Below, piece after piece: positions 33,979 through 46,576 of a stretch of 64,000 nt of DNA (position 1 is the stretch's first letter; every line of letters begins with the position of its first letter). Below the pieces are notes generated by a model that did not search any database, was not told the origin of the DNA, and was given only the letters and a program-made list of their open reading frames with translations. The translations under genes and the position numbers were made by a program. The DNA is taken from NCBI GenBank assembly GCA_019359745.1, contig JAHHGT010000004.1, forward strand, positions 310,001 to 374,000. The letters are read 5' to 3'. The DNA comes from Aphanothece saxicola GSE-SYN-MK-01-06B (GTDB lineage Bacteria > Cyanobacteriota > Cyanobacteriia > PCC-6307 > Cyanobiaceae).

Positions 33979-34424
33979 ACGGCCCCGGCACCGGCACCGG
34001 TGGCGCGCTGTTGATCGGCATCGGCAACCCTCTGCGGGGCGATGACGGGGTGGGCTGGCATCTGGTGGAGGGTCTGGGGCTGCAGCGCCACCAGCTGACC
34101 CCGGAACTGGCTGAGGCGGTGGCGGCGGCCGATCGGCTGTTGATCGTCGATGCCTGGCTGGCGCCACCCGGGAGCCACTGCCTGCTGCGGCCCCTGGAGG
34201 CCACGGACGGCTGGGAGCGGGACACGCACCGGGTGGCGCCCGCCCGGTTGCTGGCCCTGGCCGAGCAGCTGTTCCACCGCTGCGTGCCGGCCCACGAGCT
34301 GTTGGTGCCGGCCTTCGACTTCTCCTGGGGCGATCACTTTTCGCCGCAGCTGCGGCGCCAGCTGCCCCAGGCGCGCCGGTTGCTGCGGGGCTGGTTGCAG
34401 GGGGCTGGGGCGCCCCATGCATGA
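33975..34424 (+). CDS. hoxW: Hydrogenase maturation endopeptidase HoxW
   Basis: Cuts the C-terminal tail of HoxH after nickel insertion. The 149-residue protein starts with the family motif [17 protein letters not shown], in which the Asp-Glu-like D residue binds the substrate nickel, followed by [12 protein letters not shown] and the histidine segment in [17 protein letters not shown]. It is rather short but retains the main acidic ligand (D23/D24). The ATG overlaps the hoxH stop, and the end overlaps hypA by 8 bases, so the order hoxH-hoxW-hypA is translationally linked. Confidence 0.92.
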   Translation: MNGPGTGTGGALLIGIGNPLRGDDGVGWHLVEGLGLQRHQLTPELAEAVAAADRLLIVDAWLAPPGSHCLLRPLEATDGWERDTHRVAPARLLALAEQLFHRCVPAHELLVPAFDFSWGDHFSPQLRRQLPQARRLLRGWLQGAGAPHA

Positions 34425-34758
34425 ACTCAGCCTGATGGACGCGGTGCGGCAGCAGGCCCTGGAGCAGGCCGCCCTGCATGGGGCCCGCCGCATTGCGGCG
34501 ATCACCCTGCGGGTGGGCAGCCTGGCGGGGGTGGAGATCGAGGCCCTGCGCCTGGCCCACACGGTGGTGATGGCGGACACGATCGCCGCCGGTTCCCGGC
34601 TGGTGATTGAGGCGGTGGCCGCCGAGTGTTTCTGTGCCGCCTGCCGGCGGCCGTTTCCGGCGCAGGATGGCTGCTGCGACTGCCCGCGCTGCGGCCGCAT
34701 CAGCCGGGAGCTGCTGTGCGGTCGGGAACTGCAGCTGGCCTCCCTGGAGCTCGACTGA
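34417..34758 (+). CDS. hypA: Nickel-insertion accessory protein HypA
   Basis: A 113-residue metallochaperone that delivers nickel to the hydrogenase large subunit with HypB. The N-terminal MHEL motif (M1, H2) binds nickel, and the zinc site has two CxxC pairs: CFCAACRRPF and CDCPRCGR. GARRIAAITLRVGSLAGVE is the family's first strand/helix. The start ATG overlaps the hoxW 3' end. hypB does not follow immediately; an outer-membrane protein gene intervenes. Confidence 0.96.
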   Translation: MHELSLMDAVRQQALEQAALHGARRIAAITLRVGSLAGVEIEALRLAHTVVMADTIAAGSRLVIEAVAAECFCAACRRPFPAQDGCCDCPRCGRISRELLCGRELQLASLELD

Positions 34759-35063
34759 GGCGGCGACGGCGTACGGGCCTGGTCAGCGCAGGGGGCTGGT
34801 CTGATTCGCCGGTCACGATCGGGGCCGGGGCCGTAGCGCCCAGGCTTGGCGGTTATCCCGATCAGGACCTGAAAAACATCCCTCTATTGTCAGCCGACTT
34901 ATCAGTCGACGCCACAATGATGCCGGGTTCGGGGGACGAAACGTAATCTTGTGCAAGTTTTCTTTTTCTTGCCACTCTGTGCCAGGGCTGATGCTGTCCA
35001 TGGCCTGTCAATTCGTCCCAGGTGTGGGTCTATTTGTTAATGAGTGAGAGGAACGCAACCCCC
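34759..35063. other. Intergenic region between hypA and the outer-membrane protein gene
   Basis: About 305 bases with a sharp drop in GC from about 34880 onwards and T-rich stretches near 34960. No protein frame is convincing. It most likely contains the promoter and 5' leader of the beta-barrel gene; gagagg at 35046-35051 is a candidate ribosome binding site. A short inverted repeat-like stretch (gccgacttatcagtcgac) lies at 34892-34909. No terminator with a T-tract could be identified after hypA. Confidence 0.5.
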
Positions 35064-36161
35064 ATGACTTATTTCACAAGGACATTCAATCGCACGTTTC
35101 TCCGCGGGGTAGGAGTTGCCGCAACAGGCGGTCTTCTTCTCGGTGGTCCCGCGATGGCGGAGCTCAGGCCGCTTGGCGAACGCACCGAGCCGGTGACAAA
35201 CCCTGTGACGTCAGAAACGTCCGCAAGCCTTCCCGGGTTTGCTGAAGCCAGCCCCAGTGACATCCCCGCCACTGCGGTTCCGGCTCTGGAATCCGCGCCG
35301 ACAGTGGCAGCCCCCAGCGCAAGCCTGGATCCCCAGGTCGCGCCGGAGTCCAACCTCGTCGCCCAGACCTTCCCCCAGCCGGAGGTGAAGGAGGTCTATT
35401 CCGCCAAGGGCTGGTACCTCACCATCGGTGCCGGCGCCCAGACCCCCAGCGACCAGACGGTGAACAGCAATGGCAACTTTGTTTCCCCCTTCTTCGCGCC
35501 CCTGCTGTTCAACTTCGGCAACAACAACTCCACCAAGCTCGACCTGGGCGGAGGTTTCTCCGGTGACGTCGGCGTTGGTTACGACTTCGGTGCCTTGCGT
35601 GGTGAGCTCACCTATGGCTACAGCCGGGCCAGCCTGAACGCCGTCGGTGCCGCCAACCCGATCGGCTTCGGTGCCTTCGGCATCGTGCCCTTCACCAACA
35701 ACGTGTCCGGCGTCATCAACAAGAATGATGTGCTGGCCAGCCTCTACTGGGACATCGAAACCAACAGCCGCTGGACGCCCTACATCGGTGGTGGCATCGG
35801 GTACACCAACCTGAGCACCCCGAGCTTCAGTCTCAACGGCTTCCCCACCAACAGCGTCAACAAAGGCCTGTTTGGTTGGCAGGCCAAGGTGGGTGTCAGC
35901 TACGCCATGAGCTACAACTCCGATGTCTACCTTGAGGGCGTCTATCAGGGCGCTGGCGGGTATTCCTCCGAGAACGTGACCTTCGACGCGTTCAACAGCT
36001 TCGGCGGCAAGATCGGCTTCCGTTACCGCTTCGGCGCCCGCCCAGTGGCGGCGGCTCCCATCCCCACCCCGGAGCCGGAACCGATCATGCAGCCCGCACC
36101 GGCTCCTGCGCCGATCTTCCAGCCCGAACCGGCCCCCGCGCCGATCCGCGGCCTCTGGTGA
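35064..36161 (+). CDS. Outer-membrane beta-barrel protein (OmpA/Opa-like porin family)
   Basis: A 365-residue exported protein. The signal peptide has an Arg-rich start, the core VGVAATGGLLLGGP and cleavage after AMA near residue 34. A Pro/Thr/Ala-rich linker of about 75 residues follows. Then comes an eight-strand barrel with alternating aromatic strands (WYLTIGAGAQTPS, LRGELTYGYSRAS, WTPYIGGGIGYTN, KIGFRYRFG), and a proline-rich repeat tail (PEPEP, PAPAP) ending in a terminal Trp. It resembles small barrels such as OmpW/opacity proteins; the pore or ligand is unknown. It is inserted between hypA and hypB and is followed by a hairpin. Confidence 0.82.
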   Translation: MTYFTRTFNRTFLRGVGVAATGGLLLGGPAMAELRPLGERTEPVTNPVTSETSASLPGFAEASPSDIPATAVPALESAPTVAAPSASLDPQVAPESNLVAQTFPQPEVKEVYSAKGWYLTIGAGAQTPSDQTVNSNGNFVSPFFAPLLFNFGNNNSTKLDLGGGFSGDVGVGYDFGALRGELTYGYSRASLNAVGAANPIGFGAFGIVPFTNNVSGVINKNDVLASLYWDIETNSRWTPYIGGGIGYTNLSTPSFSLNGFPTNSVNKGLFGWQAKVGVSYAMSYNSDVYLEGVYQGAGGYSSENVTFDAFNSFGGKIGFRYRFGARPVAAAPIPTPEPEPIMQPAPAPAPIFQPEPAPAPIRGLW

Positions 36162-36228
36162 ACACCGGATGGCCCCGGTGGCCAATCGGGCCCCGTCGGA
36201 GCTCCGTGCCTAGCCTTCGGGCAAGGCC

Positions 36229-36247
36229 GGGCCCCGGCGGGGCTTTT
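36229..36247 (+). terminator. Probable rho-independent terminator/attenuator between the porin gene and hypB
   Basis: gggccccggcggggctttt can form a stem of five GC pairs plus two GU pairs, with a 3-base loop, ending in TTTT. It lies 68 bases after the porin stop and 36 bases before hypB, so hypB may depend on readthrough or its own promoter. Confidence 0.5.
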
Positions 36248-36282
36248 CCGTGCCGCTCACCTGTCTGGGGGTCGATCCTGCG

Positions 36283-37023
36283 ATGTGTGTCGACTGCCAT
36301 TGCGGCCAACCGGTGGCCGCCACCACCGAAGTTCCGCGGCACCTGCAGCTGGGCCAGCGCCTGCTGGTGCACAACGATGCCCAGGCGGCGGCGAATCGGG
36401 AGCATTTCGCCGCTGCCGGCGTTCGGGTGATCAACCTGCTCTCCTCCCCTGGCTCCGGAAAGACCGCCCTGCTGGAGCGCCTGGCCCTGGAACTGGCCCC
36501 GACGTCGTCGTCGGCGCGCCATCCGATGGCGGTGATCGTGGGGGATCTGGCCACCGACAACGACGCCCGCCGCCTGCGGGCCGCCGGCGTTCCGGCCCTG
36601 CAGATCACCACCGGCCAGGCCTGCCACCTGGAGGCGGCGATGGTGCACCGGGCGCTGCATGAGCTCGACCACCTCGGCCACCCCCTGGCCGGCCTGGAGC
36701 TGCTGGTGATTGAGAACGTGGGCAATCTGGTCTGCCCGGCCTCCTTCGACCTGGGCGAAAGCCAGCGGGTGGTGCTGCTGTCGGTCACCGAAGGGGAGGA
36801 CAAGCCGCTGAAGTACCCGGCCACCTTCCATTCCGCCGATGTGGTGGTGATCAGCAAGGGCGATCTGGCTGAGGCCTGTGGCTTCGATGCTCCCCAGGCC
36901 CGCCGCAACGTGGCCCGGGTGGCCCCCCAGGCCCGGATCGTGGAAGTCTCCGCCCGCAGCGGTAAGGGCATCGCCGCGCTGCTGGCGGCCCTCGGCCTGG
37001 AGCGGGTGCCCGTCGCCGGGTGA
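36283..37023 (+). CDS. hypB: Hydrogenase nickel-incorporation GTPase HypB
   Basis: A 246-residue GTPase that drives nickel transfer to HoxH. The start MCVDCHCG is a cyanobacterial-type N-terminal metal motif. The P-loop is [12 protein letters not shown] (near residue 55), a switch segment is [15 protein letters not shown], the invariant metal-site Cys and His appear in [13 protein letters not shown], and GTP specificity is [20 protein letters not shown] is a family signature. ATG 36283 opens the metal motif. The stop overlaps the hypF start (GTGA). Confidence 0.96.
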   Translation: MCVDCHCGQPVAATTEVPRHLQLGQRLLVHNDAQAAANREHFAAAGVRVINLLSSPGSGKTALLERLALELAPTSSSARHPMAVIVGDLATDNDARRLRAAGVPALQITTGQACHLEAAMVHRALHELDHLGHPLAGLELLVIENVGNLVCPASFDLGESQRVVLLSVTEGEDKPLKYPATFHSADVVVISKGDLAEACGFDAPQARRNVARVAPQARIVEVSARSGKGIAALLAALGLERVPVAG

Positions 37024-39593
37024 GCCCGCTGCCAACGGCCGGACGGGCCCGGCTGCAGCTCGAATGCCGCGGGGTGGTCCAGGGGGTGGGATTCCGCCCC
37101 CTGGTGCACCGGCTGGCCTCCGGCCTGGATCTCAGCGGGGACGTGCAGAACGGGCCGGGCGTGGTGCGGTTGCACCTGGAGGGCGAGCGGCCGGCCCTGG
37201 AGGCGTTCCTGCGGCGCCTGCCGCTTCAGCTGCCCCCCGGGGCCCGACTGGAGCGGTTGGATCCGCTCTGGCTGCCGGCCCCGACGCGGCCGGCCGGGGC
37301 GCTGCCGACGGGGGTCCGGATCCTGTCCGGGGGGGCGGAGCGCCTCGGCATCGACCTGGTGGCTGTGGCGCTGGTGGCCGATCGGGCCCCGTGCCGCGCC
37401 TGCCTGGCCGAGCTGGCTGACCCCGCCGATCGCCGCTTCGGCTACCCCTTCATCAGCTGCTGCGACTGCGGCCCCCGCTTCAGCATCGCCACCGCCGAGC
37501 CCTGGACCCGGGTCCACACCACCCTGGCCCCGTTCCCGCCCTGCCGCGCCTGCCGCAGGGAGTACGAGGATCCGGCCGATCGCCGCTTCCACGCCGAGAC
37601 GATCGCCTGCCCGGTGTGCGGGCCGCGGCTGGCCCTGTTGGATGGCGCCGGTCGGCCCCTGGTGGGTCCCGGCGCTGACGGCAGCACCGCTGCCCTGATC
37701 AGGGCCTGCTGCGGCCGCCTCGCCGCTGGCGAGATCCTGGCCCTGCAGGGGGTGGGCGGCTTCCAGCTGCTGGTGGATGCCACCAACGCCGCGGCGGTGG
37801 CCCGGCTGCGGCGACGCAAGCGACGGCCCGCCAAGCCCTTCGCCCTGCTGGTGGCCGAGGCCGAGGCCCTCGCCCCTTTCTGCCGCATCGATGCCGAAGA
37901 ACGGCGTGCCCTGGCGGATTCCGCCGCTCCGATCGTGCTGCTGCGCCGCCGCCTGGGGGGCCCGGAAGCCCTCCCGGGCGTGGCCCCGGGCAGCCCATGC
38001 CTGGGGGCGATGCTGCCGGCCTCGCCCGTGCACCACCTGCTGGCGCGCGCCTTCGGCCGGCCCCTGGTGGCCACCAGCGGCAACCCCAGCGGCGAGCCGC
38101 TCTGCACCGATCCCGTCGAGGCGCTGGAGCGGCTGGGGGGCGGGGCCGGCGGCCCCATCGCCGATGTCTTTTTGGTGCATGACCGCGCCATCGCCCGGCC
38201 CCTGGACGATTCGGTGCTGCAGCTGATCGATGGCCGGCCGGCCCTGCTGCGCCGGGCCCGGGGCTACGCCCCCGAACCCCTGCAGCTGGCGGCGGCTCCA
38301 GCTGGGGGGCCGGAGGGGGTGCTGGCGCTTGGCGGGGATCTCAAGAGTGCGCCGGCATTGGCGCTGGACGGGCGGCTGTGGCTGGCCCCTCACCTGGGCG
38401 ACCTGGCAGACGGGCGCCTGCTCTCCCGGCTGGCCGGCGGTCTGGCGGCGATCGAGCGGCGCTGGGGTGAACGGCTGACGCGAATCGCCTGCGATGCCCA
38501 TCCCGGCTACCTCAGTCACCAGCTCGCCGCCGATCAGCCATGGCCGCGGCGCACGGTCCAGCACCACCGGGCCCATGGCCTGGCGGTGCTGGCCGAGCAC
38601 GGGCTGCCGTCGCCGCTGCTGGCCGTCACCTGGGATGGGCTCGGCTACGCCCCCGGCGGCAACGGCGACCCCCAGCTGTGGGGCGGAGAGCTGCTGCTGC
38701 TGGGCGGGCCCGGCGCTCCCGCCTGCGAGCGACTGGTGGCCCTGAGGCCCTTCCCGCTGCCGGGCGGAGAGCGGGCGATGGCGGAACCCCGCCGGGCGGC
38801 CCTGGGGCTGCTGGCCGCCGCCGGCCCCTGGGCCCTGGCGCACCCCGGCGCCCGCCCCAGCCTGGCCGCCTTCGCGGCCGGCGAGCGCCAGCTGCTGCTG
38901 CAGGCCATCGCCAGCGGCTGCAACAGTCCCCTCAGCACCAGCGTGGGCCGGCTGTTCGACGCGGTCGCCTCCCTGCTGGGGCTGGTGCAGGAGCAGACCT
39001 ATGAGGGCGAAGGGGGTCTGCGCCTGGAGGGGGCCGCCGCCCGCGCTCCCCAGGAGGTTGGCCGCTGGAGCCTTCCCCTGGTGCCGCCCGAGGCCGTCGC
39101 GGGGGGCACCGCCGCCGGGGGGCCGAGCCTGGGCTGGCTCGACTGGGAACCGCTGCTGGCGGCGCTGCTGGCGGCAATCGCCACCGGCACGCCGCCGGCG
39201 CTGTGTGCCGCCCGCTTCCATCACGCCCTGGCCGAGGCCCTGGCCGACATGGCCGCTCTCGCCGCTGCCTTGCGCTGCCCCCCCGCCATGGCCAGCAGCG
39301 CGGCGGTGCCGGTGGCGATGGGCGGCGGCTGTTTCCAGAACCGGCTGCTGCTGGAGGCCGCGATCACAGGCCTGCGGGCCAGGGGCCTGCAGCCGTTCTG
39401 GCCGAAGGTCGTGCCGTGCAATGACGGCGGCCTGGCCCTGGGGCAGGCCTGGGCGGTGGGCGGTCCGTGGGCAGATCCGGCCGCCGCGCCTACAACCGGA
39501 TGGAGTGCCACCGAGCCGAACCCTCCCCATGTGCCTGGCCGTGCCGGCTCGCATCCTCTCGATCCGGATCCAGCCGCCGCCGGGAGCGCCTGA
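37020..39593 (+). CDS. hypF: Carbamoyltransferase HypF
   Basis: Makes the cyanide ligands of the NiFe site from carbamoyl phosphate, passing the carbamoyl group to HypE. The 857-residue protein has an acylphosphatase domain ([18 protein letters not shown], residues 14-31), a pair of zinc-finger blocks ([32 protein letters not shown]), a YrdC-like domain (about 200-390), and a Kae1-like C-terminal domain with the metal-binding [14 protein letters not shown]. It begins at a GTG overlapping the hypB stop. The last 22 codons overlap the start of hypC by 65 bases, and the terminal Pro-rich tail is probably not part of the fold. Confidence 0.95.
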   Translation: MSPLPTAGRARLQLECRGVVQGVGFRPLVHRLASGLDLSGDVQNGPGVVRLHLEGERPALEAFLRRLPLQLPPGARLERLDPLWLPAPTRPAGALPTGVRILSGGAERLGIDLVAVALVADRAPCRACLAELADPADRRFGYPFISCCDCGPRFSIATAEPWTRVHTTLAPFPPCRACRREYEDPADRRFHAETIACPVCGPRLALLDGAGRPLVGPGADGSTAALIRACCGRLAAGEILALQGVGGFQLLVDATNAAAVARLRRRKRRPAKPFALLVAEAEALAPFCRIDAEERRALADSAAPIVLLRRRLGGPEALPGVAPGSPCLGAMLPASPVHHLLARAFGRPLVATSGNPSGEPLCTDPVEALERLGGGAGGPIADVFLVHDRAIARPLDDSVLQLIDGRPALLRRARGYAPEPLQLAAAPAGGPEGVLALGGDLKSAPALALDGRLWLAPHLGDLADGRLLSRLAGGLAAIERRWGERLTRIACDAHPGYLSHQLAADQPWPRRTVQHHRAHGLAVLAEHGLPSPLLAVTWDGLGYAPGGNGDPQLWGGELLLLGGPGAPACERLVALRPFPLPGGERAMAEPRRAALGLLAAAGPWALAHPGARPSLAAFAAGERQLLLQAIASGCNSPLSTSVGRLFDAVASLLGLVQEQTYEGEGGLRLEGAAARAPQEVGRWSLPLVPPEAVAGGTAAGGPSLGWLDWEPLLAALLAAIATGTPPALCAARFHHALAEALADMAALAAALRCPPAMASSAAVPVAMGGGCFQNRLLLEAAITGLRARGLQPFWPKVVPCNDGGLALGQAWAVGGPWADPAAAPTTGWSATEPNPPHVPGRAGSHPLDPDPAAAGSA

Positions 39594-39779
39594 GCCGAGC
39601 GGGGCCGAGGCCGCAGCCACTGATGTCGCAGCCGATGACGGCCTCTGGCGCATGGCCGAGGTGGATTTCGGCGGGGTGCGTCAGCAGGTCAGCCTGGCCT
39701 GCCTGCCTGAGGCGGCCGTGGGCGATCGGGTGCTGGTGCACGTGGGCCTGGCCCTCAGCCTTGTCGACGACGATCCCGC

Positions 39780-39783
<4 letters not shown>
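39529..39783 (+). CDS. hypC: Hydrogenase assembly chaperone HypC
   Basis: An 84-residue chaperone that with HypD carries iron during Fe(CN)2CO assembly and docks it to the large subunit. The start [12 protein letters not shown] has the essential Cys2; VDFGGVRQQVSLACLPEA and DRVLVHVGLAL are the family strands. The middle (about residues 18-38) has an insertion of Ala/Pro-rich sequence unusual for such a short protein. The start lies inside the end of hypF, and the stop overlaps nifJ as ATGA. Confidence 0.94.
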
Positions 39784-43411
<3,628 letters not shown>

Positions 43412-43415
<4 letters not shown>

Positions 43416-44446
43416 CCCGTCCCGATCTTTCCGTCTCCTACCTGGGCCTGGAGCTGCGCAGCCCGCTGGTGGTGGGGGCCGCGGCGCCCCTGAGTGAAGA
43501 CATCGACCAATTGCTGCGGCTGGAGGAGGCCGGGGCCGCCGCCGTGGTGCTGCATTCGCTGTTCGAGGAGCAGATCGAGCGTGACCAGCTGGAGCTGCAC
43601 CGGGTGACCCTGCAGGGGGCCGACAGCTACGGCGAGGCGCTCAGCTACTTCCCCGAGCCCTCGATCTTCCACGTGGGCCACGACCTCTACCTGCGCCACC
43701 TCGAGCAGGCCCGCGCCCGCCTGTCGGTGCCGGTGATCGCCAGCCTCAACGGCGCCCACCCCGGCCAGTGGGTGCAGGTGGCGCGGCGGATGGAGTCGGC
43801 CGGCGCCAGCGCCCTGGAACTGAACATCTATTCCGTCCCCACCGACCCCGACCTCTCCAGCGCGGCGATCGAGAACCAGGTGCTGGAGATCGTCGCCGAG
43901 GTGCGGGCCGAGGTGACGCTGCCGCTGGCGGTGAAGCTCAGCCCCTTCTTCACCAACTTCGGGTCCATGGCCAAGCGGCTGGCCGCCGTCGGTGCCGACG
44001 GCCTGGTGCTCTTCAACCGCTTCTACCAGCCCGACATCGACATTGAGGAGCTGGAGGTGCGGCCCAACCTGCTGCTCAGCACTCCCCATGACCTGCGCCT
44101 GCCCCTGCGCTGGATCGCCCTGCTGCACGGCCGCCACCCGCTCGATCTGGCGGCCACCGGCGGCGTGCATCGCGGCACCGACGTGGTGCGTCTGCTGATG
44201 GCCGGTGCCGCCATCACCCAGGTGGTGGCCGCCCTGCTGCGCCACGGCCCCGGCCGGCTGGCGGGCCTGGAGCAGGAGCTGAGCCAGTGGCTGCTGGAGC
44301 ATGAGCACGCCACCGCCCGGGAGTTGATCGGCTGCATGAGCCAGGAGCGCTGCCCCGATCCCAGCGAATACGAACGCTCCCAGTACATGCGCGCCGTCCA
44401 GACCTTCCTGCCCGCCGAGGCCTCGGCGGCCCCCGGTCCCTGGTGA
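43412..44446 (+). CDS. Dihydroorotate dehydrogenase-like flavoprotein
   Basis: A 344-residue TIM-barrel FMN protein related to class 1 DHODs: YLGLELRSPLVVGAAAPLSEDIDQL, VIASLNGAHPGQWVQVARRMESAGASALELNIY, LAVKLSPFFTNFGSMAKRLA and the phosphate loop ATGGVHRGTDVVRLLMAGA. The serine/cysteine base of true DHOD is not evident at the usual place, so a different substrate is likely. Homologues sit beside nifJ in other cyanobacteria. Its ATG overlaps the nifJ stop and its end overlaps hypD, placing it in the middle of the hydrogenase operon. Role unknown. Confidence 0.85.
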
Positions 44447-45552
44447 GCGCTCCAGCGGTGCTGACCGCGGAGGTGGCTGCCGTGCGTGAGCTGGCGGATG
44501 AGCTGGCTGCGATCACCACCCGCCCCTGGACCCTGATGGAGGTGTGCGGCGGCCAGACCCACGCCATCGTCCGCTGGGGGCTCGACCAGCTGCTTCCCTC
44601 CGGCTTGCGGCTGATCCACGGCCCCGGCTGCCCGGTCTGTGTGACGCCCGCCGCCACGATCGACGCGGCCCGCCGCCTGGCCCGCCGCCCGGAGGTGATC
44701 CTCTGCTCCTACGGCGACATGCTGCGGGTGCCGGGCGGAGAGCCGGGGGGGGATCTGCTGGGGGTGAGGGCCGAAGGGGGCGACGTGCGCCTGCTCACCT
44801 CACCGTTGGAGGCCCTGGCCCTGGCCCGGCGCCATCCGGAGCGCCAGGTGGTGTTCCTGGCGGTGGGGTTCGAGACCACGGCCCCGGCCACGGCCCTGTT
44901 GGTGCGCCAGGCGTTGGCGGCTGGGGCGGCCAACCTCTCCCTGCTGGCGGCCCATGTGCGCGTGCCCCCGGCCATGGCGGCGATCCTCACGGCCGAAGGC
45001 AACCAGGTGCAGGGATTCCTGGCGGCGGGTCATGTCTGTGCCGTGATGGGCACCGCGGAACTGGAGGACCTGGTGGAGCGGCACCGGGTGCCGGTGGTGG
45101 TGAGCGGCTTCGAGCCCCTGGATCTGATGCGGGGGCTGGTGACCTGCGTGCGCCAGCTGGAGCGGGGCGAGGCCCGGGTGGCGAATGCCTACGGGCGGGT
45201 GGTGCGCCAGCAGGGCAATCCGGCCGCCCGGGCCCTGCTGGAGTCCGTGTTTGAACCGGTGGACCGGCCCTGGCGGGGCTTCGGCGTGATTCCGGGGGGC
45301 GGGCTGGGGCTGCGGGCGCCGTTCCGCCGCCTGGAGGCCGGGGCCCGCTTCGCCGACCTCCCGGGTAGGCCCGAGGCCGGGGTCGAGCCGGCGGGAGTCT
45401 GCATCAGTGGCGCCATCCTGCAGGGCCGCGCCCGGCCCATGGATTGCCCGGCCTTCGGGAGCGCCTGCACCCCGGAGCACCCGCTGGGGGCACCAATGGT
45501 GTCCTCGGAGGGGGCCTGCGCGGCCTATCACCGCTATGGCCGCCGTGGCTGA
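44443..45552 (+). CDS. hypD: Hydrogenase maturation protein HypD
   Basis: A 369-residue FeS protein that, bound to HypC, is the scaffold for Fe(CN)2CO. The conserved Cys loops are MEVCGGQTHAIVRWGLD, IHGPGCPVCVTPA, and the C-terminal set in DCPAFGSACTPEHPLGAPMVSSEGAC for the [4Fe-4S] cluster. Thiol relay motif VFLAVGFETTAPATA is also present. The start is GTG 44443, overlapping the stop before it. The last 17 bases overlap hypE. Confidence 0.97.
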   Translation: MSAPAVLTAEVAAVRELADELAAITTRPWTLMEVCGGQTHAIVRWGLDQLLPSGLRLIHGPGCPVCVTPAATIDAARRLARRPEVILCSYGDMLRVPGGEPGGDLLGVRAEGGDVRLLTSPLEALALARRHPERQVVFLAVGFETTAPATALLVRQALAAGAANLSLLAAHVRVPPAMAAILTAEGNQVQGFLAAGHVCAVMGTAELEDLVERHRVPVVVSGFEPLDLMRGLVTCVRQLERGEARVANAYGRVVRQQGNPAARALLESVFEPVDRPWRGFGVIPGGGLGLRAPFRRLEAGARFADLPGRPEAGVEPAGVCISGAILQGRARPMDCPAFGSACTPEHPLGAPMVSSEGACAAYHRYGRRG

Positions 45553-46576
45553 GACGGCCCCGCTCGCCACGCCCCGGATCCAGCTGGCCCACGGCGGTGG
45601 CGGCACCTTGATGCAGCAGCTGATCGATGGCGAGCTGCGCCGCCTCTACGCCGATCCCGACCAGGTGCTGCACGATGCCGCCCGCCTGTCCCTGCCCCAC
45701 GGGCGGCTGGCCTTCACCACCGACAGCTACGTGGTGCACCCCCTGGAGTTCGAGGGGGGTGACATCGGCAGCCTGGCGGTGACGGGCACCGCCAACGACC
45801 TGGCCATGGCCGGCGCCCGGCCTCTGGTGTTGAGCCTCGGTCTGATCCTGGAGGAGGGGCTGGAGCTGGCCCTGCTGCGCCGCATCGTGGCGTCGCTGGG
45901 GGAGGCCGCCCGGCGCTGCGGGGTGACCATCGTCACCGGCGATACCAAGGTGGTGGAGCGGGGCAAGGGGGACGGGGCCTTCCTCAACACCAGCGGCATC
46001 GGCCTGCTGCAGGTGGACGAGCCGATCGATCCGCTGGCGATCGCCCCCGGCGACCAGCTGCTGGTGAGCGGCGACCTGGGCCGCCACGGAGTGGCGATCC
46101 TGGCCGCCCGCCATGGCCTGGATCTGCAGCCCCCCCTGGCCACGGACTGCATGCCCCTGTGGCCGGCGGTGGAGGCGCTGCTGGCCGCGGGGGTGCGGCT
46201 CCACTGCCTGCGCGATCTCACCCGGGGCGGGCTGGCCAGTGCCCTGCAGGAACTGGCGGCCCCCAACGCCCTGGAGCTGTTGATCGAGGAGGAGCGCATC
46301 CCGGTGGCCGAGCCGGTGCGCCGCACCTGTGCGCTGCTGGGCTTCGATCCGCTTCACCTGGCCAACGAGGGACGCTTCCTGGCGGTGGTGCCCGAGGCCG
46401 ATCGGCAGCGGGCCCTGGCGGTGCTGGCACCGGCGGGGGGGGCCTGGATCGGCCGGGTGGCGGCGGCAGGACCGGGACCCGGCCGCCCCGGCGGCCGGGT
46501 GCTGCTGCGCACCCCCTTTGGCAGTGAGCGGGTGCTGATTCCCCTCAGCGGGGAACTGCTGCCACGGATCTGCTGA
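45536..46576 (+). CDS. hypE: Hydrogenase maturation protein HypE
   Basis: A 346-residue PurM-like ATPase that accepts the carbamoyl group on its terminal cysteine and dehydrates it to thiocyanate. The N-terminal HGGGGTLMQQLI loop and FTTDSYVVHPLEFEGGDIGSLAVTG match the family; the ATP part includes VTGDTKVVERGKGDG. The last residues are PRIC with the catalytic carrier Cys at the extreme C-terminus, intact. ATG 45536 starts inside the end of hypD. The 3' end overlaps the convergent ATPase gene by 32 bases. It is the last gene of the cluster. Confidence 0.96.
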   Translation: MAAVAETAPLATPRIQLAHGGGGTLMQQLIDGELRRLYADPDQVLHDAARLSLPHGRLAFTTDSYVVHPLEFEGGDIGSLAVTGTANDLAMAGARPLVLSLGLILEEGLELALLRRIVASLGEAARRCGVTIVTGDTKVVERGKGDGAFLNTSGIGLLQVDEPIDPLAIAPGDQLLVSGDLGRHGVAILAARHGLDLQPPLATDCMPLWPAVEALLAAGVRLHCLRDLTRGGLASALQELAAPNALELLIEEERIPVAEPVRRTCALLGFDPLHLANEGRFLAVVPEADRQRALAVLAPAGGAWIGRVAAAGPGPGRPGGRVLLRTPFGSERVLIPLSGELLPRIC

